NCBI GenBank assembly: GCA_003118195.1
Contig: BEXV01006059.1
Coordinates: forward strand, 1-13,178
Source of the DNA: Hemicentrotus pulcherrimus
Taxonomy: Eukaryota > Echinodermata > Echinoidea > Camarodonta > Strongylocentrotidae
Reading direction: 5' to 3'
Length of the DNA stretch: 13,178 nucleotides
The position numbers and the translations under genes were made by a program. Every line of letters begins with the position of its first letter. The stretch's first letter is position 1. The notes beneath the pieces are model-generated. The model had not been told where the DNA came from and did no database searches. It worked only from the letters and a program-made list of their open reading frames with translations. Below, one piece after another: positions 7,098-13,178 of the stretch.

Positions 7098-8278
7098 AAC
7101 ATTCCACAAGTCATGCTATGTTAACACTCATTAATAAAATAGTATGTGCAATTGATAACTCTTCCCACACGATCGGTTTATTTTTAGACTTCTCAAAAGC
7201 GTTCGATACTATTGACCATAACATTCTTCTTAGTAAACTGTCTCACTACGGTGTTAGAGGGAAGCCCCTTGAGTGGTTCAGTAGTTACCTTTCAGACAGA
7301 ACTCAATACACCTCTGTAAATAATTTCCAGTCATCGATTAAAAATATTACCTGTGGGGTGCCTCAAGGCTCTCTTCTTGGCCCTCTTCTTTTCATATTAT
7401 ATATAAATGATTTTAAACGGTCATCTAATATTTTATCTTTCATATTATTTGCTGATGACTCTAATATTTTTCACTCATGTCATGACCCCCAAAGTCTCCT
7501 AAATACAATTAACTCGGAATTAGTTTTGGTTCAAAGTTGGATACAAGCCAACAAACTATCATTGAATATTAAAAAGACGAATTATATGATATTTAGCAAC
7601 ACTATTGATCATCTTCCTGGTCCTATCCAAATAAATGGTATCGAACTAGAATGTGTTCAAAGTACAAAATTCCTTGGAATCTATGTTGACCACAAATTGA
7701 CATGGAAAGTGCACATTAATTATTTATGTAAATTATTATCAAGAAACATTGGTGTCATAAATCATGTTAAAAATACATTTCCTTTACCGGTTTTATCATC
7801 ACTGTACACAACCCTTATTTTGCCTTACCTCAATTATGGGATTTTAGCATGGGGAAATCCTTCTAAGACCCTTACTGACCGAATATTGATTTTACAGAAG
7901 CGTGCATTAAGAATAATTCATAATGTCTACTTTCGTTCCCACACTAACCACTTATTTTTACAAGACAAAATTCTTAAAATTAAAGACTCGTATTCTTGGT
8001 ACCTCGGTATCTTTATGTTCCAGCTGACTAATAACGAGTTACCTCTCCCGATTTCCTCCATTTTCCAAAAAAATAACGAGATACATTCATACCCCACAAG
8101 ACAGTCTAACCACTTCCACACTCCTCGAATGAGAACAGCTTTCGCACAAAAAACAATTATTTACACCGGTCCAGTATTTTGGAATAACATAGATCCATCT
8201 CTCAAACAAAGTATCAGTCTATGCATTTTTTAAAAAAAGTTAAAGACTAAACTTTTAGACACATATAGATGTACATGA
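7098..8278 (+). pseudogene. Reverse transcriptase domain of the nested LINE (5'-truncated)
   Basis: The frame is open from the junction to TAA 8231-8233. Reverse transcriptase motifs occur in order: STSHAMLTLINKI, LFLDFSKAFDTIDH (motif A, Asp at 7205-7207), GVPQGSLLGPLLFILYINDF (from 7355), FADDSNIF (catalytic Asp pair at 7454-7459), WIQANKLSLNIKKTNYMIF and TKFLGIYVDHKLTW. A C-terminal region with ILPYLNYGILAWG and QKRALRIIH follows. This is the standard layout of Jockey/CR1/L2 ORF2 downstream of the missing endonuclease. After TAA the same frame continues KKLKTKLLDTYRCT to TGA 8276-8278, the usual C-terminal 'FKK.LK..LL' tail, so TAA is probably a late nonsense change. The open frame that starts with ATG 6890 is a fusion with RTE sequence. 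Confidence 0.85.
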
Positions 8279-8289
8279 TAGAATCTCGG

Positions 8290-8505
8290 TTTGTTTGACT
8301 CTCGACTCAATCTCTTTCTCAATCTCCCTTTTCTAGAGCTTTTGTTTCTGTCTTTTACTATTTTCCTCCATTTTCTTTCCTTTTTTGTTTCATTTTCATT
8401 TTTCATTTTTTTCCCCTCATTTTATTTTCCCTTCTTCCTAGCTACAAATTGTCTATTTATTGATCTTCAAGCATACTTTGTTCATGTTTTATTGTAAAAT
8501 CTGCA
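8290..8505. other. LINE 3' UTR, pyrimidine-rich tract
   Basis: T/C-rich DNA such as TTTTCTTTCCTTTTTTGTTT between the nested LINE's stop codon and its 3' stem-loop. The short plus-strand open frame here is compositional (Phe/Leu/Ser-rich) and is not treated as a gene. Confidence 0.6.
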
Positions 8506-8508
8506 TCT

Positions 8509-8552
8509 GAGGAACTAACACTTCAACAAGCTCTGCTTCAAGTTAGTTCCTC
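8509..8552 (+). other. 3' UTR stem-loop of the nested LINE
   Basis: GAGGAACTAAC (8509-8519) pairs perfectly with GTTAGTTCCTC (8542-8552) across a 22-base loop, about 120 bases before the 8-bp repeat tail. 3'-terminal hairpins recognised by the element's own reverse transcriptase are known for CR1/L2-type LINEs (for example UnaL2). The same role here is inferred from position. Confidence 0.7.
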
Positions 8553-8580
8553 TTTTCTCGTGCTATTTCCACTATATTTA

Positions 8581-8630
8581 TTGTTACATTGCATATTTGT
8601 TGTTATTGTTACATTGCATATTTGTTGTTA
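8581..8630. repeat. Exact 25-bp direct duplication
   Basis: TTGTTACATTGCATATTTGT plus TGTTA occurs twice back to back (8581-8605 and 8606-8630) without a mismatch, in the 3' UTR of the nested LINE. Confidence 0.95.
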
Positions 8631-8672
8631 TAAAAATTATTTTTGTATTATGTTTTGCATGAGAAATGAAAT

Positions 8673-8696
8673 CATTTGAACATTTGAACATTTGAA
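8673..8696 (+). repeat. (CATTTGAA)3 LINE tail
   Basis: Three exact 8-bp units end at the junction where RTE sequence resumes (GAAAAGAGAGTAGATGCG). This marks the 3' end of the nested LINE and supports a CR1/L2-type mechanism rather than poly(A). Confidence 0.9.
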
Positions 8697-8944
8697 AAGA
8701 GAGTAGATGCGTTTGAAATGTTGGTGTATGGACAGCCAGAAGAACAAACCGATGATATAGAGAGAGGAAACTACAGTATATAACAGGAGCAGTGGAAGCC
8801 AGGCAAAGAAGAGGCAGACCTGCTATTTCCTGGTTCAAAGACATGCACATATGGACAGGGAAGAAGCTCTCAGAGGCAACAAGAGCAACAGCTGGCATAG
8901 AAGGATGGCGTAAACTTGTGATGGCCACAGCGGCGCAACTATAG
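8697..8944 (+). pseudogene. RTE-type LINE protein, C-terminal piece
   Basis: RVDAFEMLVYG continues the RTE protein directly from ...QKDEE at 7095. After a degraded or deleted part, an open frame from 8771 reads LQYITGAVEARQ, RRGRPAISWFKDMHIWTGKK and LSEATRATAGIEGWRKLVMA and ends at TAG 8942-8944. The R-GRP-x3-W-x-D-x4-WTG pattern and a following W-R are the usual C-terminus of HmRTE-like proteins. About 60 or more residues that normally join the two parts appear missing. Confidence 0.75.
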
Positions 8945-8967
8945 CGCCACCTGACTGAAGAAGAAGA

Positions 8968-9825
8968 CTTCAAAAATTGCACAGTCCACCCTAGACTAAC
9001 TCGCTCTAATTGTATTAGGTTATCTCTGTATTGGGAAAACATTGTTTAATATTTGTCATTCAACGTATATTTGGCGCTTTTATACAAAACATATTTTTTT
9101 AAAAGGAAAATTCGGACCCATGCCGCCGCAGCCCTTTGATATAGATAAACTGTTGTTAATTATTTCTTTCATATCGTGTATTGCATTGCTTAAAGGTAAT
9201 ACAAAGTTTTGGTATGGGGTCATGAATTCGATTCAAATGAACATATTGGAAGCATATGCGATCCTACAATATGCAGTGATCGCTGTCGTGGTTGAAATTA
9301 AGTCTAAAGTTATGAAATTATTAATAACAAACTCTTATGTTGTATAGCGCCCTCTAAAGGTCAAGATATTAATTAAGCTATAAAACAATGTTTCTGGACT
9401 TATTTTGACCGGTAAGCTATTCCCGTTTGGTAGTTATATATCACAACTACATATTCTGAAATTTTCAAGGTCGCAGCTACCATTGTACAGCCGTGTGCGC
9501 TATTTGAAATTTGTCATCATTTATCGGGAGTACCGATAAATTTTTATTTTCATTTTTTCTCGAAAGCAGAAGTATTTTAGCGGCTATTTTTTTAAGTGCT
9601 TATTATACCTCCACAGGGGCATCCAAATATACCAAATTTTCAAAATTTCCCAAAACTTTGTATTACCTTTAATGTATCTAACATGAATAATATTTTATCT
9701 ATATTATGGCCGTATACCAACCACTTCATCAACTTGGTAAAAGATAAGCTAGTTATAATCTCTTTGGTTAGAAATTATTTTAAATGCAAGGTAAATGTCG
9801 TTTAAATGTCACTTTTCTCTTTCAG
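8968..9825. other. Intron end, no gene; small hairpin at 9519-9541
   Basis: AT-rich DNA between the RTE tail and the death-domain exon. Open frames of 69-101 codons here have no recognisable domain. A perfect 9-bp stem, ATTTATCGG/CCGATAAAT with loop GAGTA, lies at 9519-9541. The interval ends with a strong pyrimidine tract and acceptor. Confidence 0.6.
9811..9825 (+). promoter_or_regulatory. Splice acceptor before the death-domain exon
   Basis: ACTTTTCTCTTTCAG with AG at 9824-9825. A tract of 11 pyrimidines sits immediately before the AG. The first exon base, T, completes the codon left open at 183. Confidence 0.75.
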
Positions 9826-10108
9826 TATGACTGGAATCAGTGATTTCTTACTCAACGAGATAGCGAATGCAGTAGGTTCCGATAGTAATACTGTAACGAA
9901 CCTCGGCATTTACCTAAAATTACCAAAAACTGACGTTGATGGGTATGTGGCATCCAATCATCAGAGTGGAATTGTGTCGCTTACTGGCACCAGGAATATG
10001 TTATTCAATTGGAAGAAAGATACGAGCCACCTTGAGCAGATAGGCAAGTTATGGCATGCGCTCATAAAATCCAAACTCACAGCAATTGCAGAGGAACATT
10101 TGCAGTGA
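9826..10108 (+). CDS. Death-domain exon, C-terminus of a host protein
   Basis: The exon encodes about 93 residues (counted from ATG 9827) that fit a single death domain of usual length. Helix 1 is ISDFLLNEIANAVGSD; the middle is LGIYLKLPKTDVDGY; then MLFNWKK carries the conserved 'ML..W', followed by LWHALIKSKLTAIAEEHLQ, matching 'L..AL...GL..IAE.L'. The stop is TGA 10106-10108. Death domains are six-helix modules for homotypic contacts in apoptosis, NF-kB and Toll/IL-1-type signalling; the partner is unknown. The ATG may be internal: the preceding base T fits the phase of the proline-repeat exon at 2-183. The expected helix-2 Trp ('W..LG') is replaced by S/N (SDSNTVTNLG), so the domain is a divergent member. 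No paralog can be named. Confidence 0.75.
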
Positions 10109-10922
10109 ATGGTAAGAATCCCATGTAGAGTAAACTTTTAGTAAGACTTACAAATCATCAGAGACTATTTAGATCTTAATTCATGAATACGTATATGGCA
10201 ATATTTTCTCAGCATTTCACTCAACAGCTCAATACGCTAAAGATTCAACATTTAGAAGCGCCACATGCGAAGTTTTAACACATTTGTTTAATTTGTTAAA
10301 AAAGCGGTTTACGTTTTCGCTTAAAGCGATAGTTGAGTTCTGTTTTCAAAACGCAAATGCCTTCAAAGTGCGCAGTTATTGCTCCTATTCTTATCTATGA
10401 CTTTTTTAGTGTCTTTTAGGTCCTAAAATTGCTACGAAGGTAATTTTATAACCCAAGATGTGTGAAATTTAGCTAATACGATCATACCAATTCACCTCTA
10501 CTTGAAAAAAAATATATGGTGACCGTTCATTAATTAATTAATAATAACAATACGTGGGTCGGCTGGTTGTTCGTAATATAACCAAAACGAAAAAGCCAAC
10601 AAAAAACAAGCATCGGCATCGGCTGGCATACGACGTAAAAGACGTTAATCCGTTTTTTTTTTACGTTTTTGTTTATGCACTTCTATTTTTACAAACAAAT
10701 CTCGCATGGGAGGATTTAGACATGCCATTATAAAAGCAATGTTGCTTGGTGGATAGATGTCGAAAAAGAAAGTCGTTAGCGCAATTAAAACAATGGCCTA
10801 ACCCAATGATATACTATGGCATCCAAACGTGACACTGTAATATTCATTTATTGAGATGGTTAACGTGCCACCACAGAATCCACTCTAGATGAGGCACTTT
10901 CACATTTGTCCTCCTCCTACAG
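10109..10922 (+). other. Probable 3'UTR intron (donor ATG|GTAAGA, acceptor CTCCTCCTACAG)
   Basis: Three bases after the stop codon there is a good donor, with GT at 10112-10113. The first strong acceptor downstream is TTTGTCCTCCTCCTACAG ending at 10922. Because the stop is under 50 bases from the junction, such a transcript should escape nonsense-mediated decay. No coding content is seen inside; it holds an AT run (TTAATTAATTAATAA near 10530) and two GTCGGCTGG/ATCGGCTGG words near 10557 and 10617. Confidence 0.45.
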
Positions 10923-11480
10923 TGAGAATCAACTGAGAGCCTTCGAAAAGACATGGCTGTGCCTTCCACCTGACGGACATCCATTATAATAGCAGACTAA
11001 ATGACACACGGAATTGCAGCATCAATTTGGAACACTGAGGCAACCCAGTGTATCTCGGTGTTAATGTTCATTTTCCCAAGCTGAGCACATCAAAGTTATT
11101 TGTAATCTTAAACATTCAGTTTTCAGTTTCAATGGATGCTGTGAGAATATATTGTCCATATTGACCACAATCCAAGTTTATCTTTAATACCTCTTTGGTT
11201 AATACAATTGTGTTTTGTTTAATTCCTTGTAGTAATTATTTATTTGTAAATTTGTATCCTTCATTTTTACAACAGAGATTACTTGGTATTATATTTTGTT
11301 GCTAGTAGAATTACTTTTAGAATGTAAATATGTAGCTTTATTACTCATCACTATATTTTGATGTTTACTATATACTTGTGAGATATAACGTTTTCAACTA
11401 ACTTCTGGGTAAAGTAAGCCTGGAGAAGAACAAAAGGATAATATGACAGTCGATAATGAAAAAGATAATGTTGAAATAAT
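10923..11480 (+). other. Putative 3'UTR exon; no coding content
   Basis: Follows the acceptor at 10922. All frames are broken by stops. No canonical AATAAA lies within it; the first is at 11669-11674, so the mRNA 3' end is undefined. Confidence 0.35.
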
Positions 11481-12298
11481 TCTTGTTTTAGATCAACACT
11501 GTGGATCTAGGAGTTTCGTTTTGTAAAAAAAAAATGATGCACGTTTCTCATTATAGTATACACGAGATTGAGACTGTATTTGCACATTCCGTACTCATCC
11601 TGACGGCTTCGTATGATAGATTCGCTGAGACCCAGCTCGGAAACTCGAATGCGGATAGATTTGATGATAATAAACTCATTTACATGATTGTGTGCTATAA
11701 AAAAAGTTCTTCCGTGAGCTAGAAACGCACTCTTTTCTTACATGTAAGGGCTTTGATAAATAACTTGCAAACATGTCATTTGTATTCTTGAATATGAGGT
11801 TCTTGTATGTAATGTGCTACAAGTCAATTTCCGTGGTTAAAGTCAAGACCATCTTGTGTATCTGATGTTATTTCACTTGCATAATCGATAATAATAATGA
11901 TTACACATTTGTGTTCGCCTCTTCCAAGAACTTAACCTTCTCTTCAAGTGGCACATTGTCTAATTTGTAATTAATAACAACTTCAATCAAAGGATGCTCT
12001 TGACAAACTTCCTGGAAACATAATTTCCTTTTTAGAAGTATGTTTAATGATATTTCATTCATATTGTGTAATTATCGATTGAAATTTATGGAAATATTCC
12101 AGGGCGTGTATTAATGTCATCAAAATTGTTGTATTTGTTGTATCTTATTGTATTTTCTCTCTTTTGTCTTTGTTTTTAACAAAATCATGAAATAAATTTG
12201 AAAATAAATAACTCTTTTCTCAATGGAAATCTTACTCCCTAAATATTTGTTGAATAGATGCACCGTTTCCGCTTCACGGGTTTCTACCACTTTTTCTC
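11481..12298. other. Non-coding or unassigned; AATAAA sites at 11669, 12191 and 12203
   Basis: A 73-codon frame at 11501-11722 follows an acceptor-like TTCTTGTTTTAG, but its protein (ASYDRFAETQLGNSNADRFD in the middle) matches nothing I recognise. Canonical poly(A) signals stand at 11669-11674, 12191-12196 and 12203-12208. The last two follow a T-rich stretch that also looks like a LINE 3' end. The rest is AT-rich with no structure noted. Confidence 0.35.
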
Positions 12299-12835
12299 AA
12301 AGGAAACCAAAAGCTTCATACTAAGTTACTTCTATTGTAAAGTTTAAAATATTACAAAATATAAGTGAAACTTTGAACAAAATCGGGCAAGGAATAAGGA
12401 AGTGAGAGCTTTTTGAAATGACTAGTCACTAGAGAGCGGTATTCAATTTGATGACATCATCTGTTAACAACTCTCCATGCCTTCTGACATCAGATTTCAT
12501 GTTTTTCCTTCTTTCTTGTGATTGAGATAATCTACTCCCCTGAAAGCAAAATATAGAATGCAAAATGATATTCTACTTCACATGTTATGAATTCGGATCA
12601 AGAACAAAAATAAATACGAAGAAAAAAAAAATGAAATTGTATGTACAAAAGGCATTGAGAGTTTTTCAAAGATGATGTCATCAAATTGAATACCGCCCTC
12701 TAGTGACTAGTCATTTCAAAAAGCTCTCACTTCCCTATTCCTTGCCCGATTTTGTGCAAATTTTTCACTGATATTTTTTAAATATCTTAAACTTTACAAT
12801 AAAAGTAACTTAGTATGAAGGTTTTGGTTTCCTTT
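12299..12835. mobile_element. MITE-like element with arms of about 185 bp (non-autonomous DNA transposon)
   Basis: Arm 12299-12481 (AAAGGAAACCAAAAGCTTCA...) is the reverse complement of 12651-12835 with roughly nine in ten bases matching by eye, including a perfect run of about 35 bases around CTTTTTGAAATGACTAGTCA. The 169-bp spacer (12482-12650) is AT-rich and non-coding. Just outside, TTAA at 12834-12837 faces TCAA at 12297-12300, which would fit a TTAA target duplication (piggyBac/Kolobok type) with one mutation. No transposase is present, so it must have been mobilised in trans. Confidence 0.85.
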
Positions 12836-13178
12836 AACCCTAGATTGCTTTTAGCTCGTTTCTTCACTTGAGCTCTAAAGGCCCGGTGACACATAGGGGC
12901 GCATGGGTGACACACGGCCAGCGCATTAAAAATATTAAAAATCTCGAGCCCGACTTTTGTAAGGATTCGGGAGAAGCTAGAGAGCTGACACCGAATGCAT
13001 TGCGTGTTGCCAGCTAGTCCGGCAGCCATCTCGATATACCTTGTTTTAGGGTCTATAGTTTTTTTTCAATGGATTTTGATTGCCTAGACCTTCTATTTCA
13101 AGAATCCGATTGCTGACACTCTGTCAGCATTGAGCAATTTGAGATATGTGACGTCACACAAAATGGCCGCCAATATCC
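12836..13178. other. Right flank, no gene; small hairpin and TGACGTCA
   Basis: The GC content rises around 12850-13030. GCTGACA-CTC-TGTCAGC at 13112-13128 is a perfect 7-bp stem with a 3-base loop. A perfect TGACGTCA stands at 13149-13156 shortly before AAAATGGCCGCC at the edge. The minus-strand frame at 12787-13029 has no recognisable domain. Confidence 0.5.

Larger units (their letters stand above)
7096..8696 (+). mobile_element. 5'-truncated CR1/L2/Jockey-group LINE nested in the RTE copy
   Basis: The insert begins at the STSHAM region of the RT domain, a usual degree of 5' truncation for a LINE. It ends in an exact (CATTTGAA)3 at 8673-8696, an 8-bp microsatellite tail as known in CR1/L2-type elements. 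On both sides RTE sequence resumes: ...QKDEE before and KRVDAFEM after. GAAAA at 7091-7095 and 8694-8698 is a candidate short target duplication. A poly-pyrimidine stretch, stem-loop and duplicated 25-mer occupy its 3' UTR. The open frame is nearly intact, so this insertion is younger than its host element. Confidence 0.85.
6062..8967 (+). mobile_element. 5'-truncated, decayed RTE-clade LINE, interrupted by a younger LINE
   Basis: The element consists of 6062-7095 plus about 8694-8967, separated by an insertion. It starts within the linker before the reverse transcriptase (no endonuclease domain seen) and runs to a tail of GAAGAAGAAGA at 8957-8967, a simple tail typical of RTE-like elements. 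Protein pieces match 'endonuclease-reverse transcriptase' (HmRTE/BovB-like) proteins in order. The 5' truncation and many frame breaks indicate an old dead copy. Target-site duplication was not determined. Confidence 0.8.
184..9825 (+). other. Inferred large intron (about 9.6 kb) filled with transposable elements
   Basis: The interval starts with GTATGA after CAG and ends with a pyrimidine-rich ACTTTTCTCTTTCAG directly before the death-domain exon. Exon phases on both sides are compatible (2 bases + 1 base). It contains a Harbinger-type element, two nested LINEs and simple repeats, with no other convincing host coding exon. That the two exons are joined directly is inference; a small exon in between cannot be excluded without transcripts. 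Confidence 0.55.

Noticed and set aside
6890..8233. Single intact 447-residue reverse transcriptase gene
   Set aside because: Its start is in decayed RTE sequence and its main part belongs to another LINE inserted there; it is a chance fusion and not a gene.
8584..9042. Minus-strand 152-codon open frame
   Set aside because: It is antisense to the RTE C-terminal piece and LINE tail, which have clear plus-strand motifs; the antisense protein is unrecognisable.
9042..9347. Plus-strand 101-codon open frame with hydrophobic stretch
   Set aside because: There is no known domain, no splice or start context and an AT-rich composition; it lies within the inferred intron. A membrane-like patch (LLLIISFISCIALL) can arise by chance in AT-rich DNA.
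11501..11722. 73-codon open frame after an acceptor-like site, as another exon
   Set aside because: No domain is recognised and its phase relation to the death-domain exon is cut off by the TGA at 10106-10108; it is kept only as a note.
1..13178. tRNA, rRNA or other structured RNA genes
   Set aside because: No tRNA-like clover-leaf with A/B boxes or conserved rRNA words was recognised on reading either strand; a covariance search could not be run.
1..13178. A previously undescribed multi-gene defence or biosynthetic system
   Set aside because: Apart from two exons of one host gene, all coding-like content is transposon-derived; no cluster of co-oriented intact genes exists here.

Overview
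The window looks like a transposon-rich stretch of an animal nuclear genome. It is AT-rich, has spliceosomal intron borders, carries non-LTR retrotransposons (LINEs) and PIF/Harbinger DNA transposon remains, and encodes a death domain. No prokaryotic gene organisation is visible. A marine invertebrate (echinoderm or similar) fits the repeat content and the death-domain protein, but this is inference from style and not a species call.

Host gene (+ strand). The first 183 bases are the 3' part of a coding exon made of a 66-bp (22-residue) proline-rich tandem repeat ending at a donor (CAG|GTATGA). The next convincing exon, 9826-10111, encodes a compact death domain and a stop codon. The reading phases fit exactly across the gap: two leftover bases (AG) plus one (T). 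I therefore infer one gene with a Pro-rich repeat tail followed by a C-terminal death domain, split by an intron of about 9.6 kb (184-9825). A short 3'UTR intron (10112-10922) probably follows.

The large intron is a nest of mobile elements. (1) 732-5172 is a decayed PIF/Harbinger-type DNA transposon with 30-bp terminal inverted repeats (29/30 matching), GGCCTAA-rich ends and transposase remains spread over three frames. It also contains a long hairpin, a GT/GA microsatellite, a degenerate TGCCCCTTTT minisatellite and an 85/75-bp duplication. (2) About 6062-8967 is a 5'-truncated, multiply broken RTE-clade LINE (reverse transcriptase to C-terminus) with a 63-bp perfect palindrome inside its coding region. 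(3) 7096-8696 is a younger, 5'-truncated CR1/L2/Jockey-group LINE inserted inside the RTE copy. It has a 3' stem-loop and an exact (CATTTGAA)3 tail. The longest open frame in the window (6890-8233) is an accidental fusion of these two LINEs and not a gene.

Downstream of the death-domain exon lie 3'UTR/intergenic DNA and a 537-bp MITE-like element (12299-12835) with inverted arms of about 185 bp and a probable TTAA-type target site. No RNA genes, CRISPR arrays or complete intact protein-coding genes were found. The window appears to be one host gene torn open by layered transposons, and I do not see a new multi-gene system.
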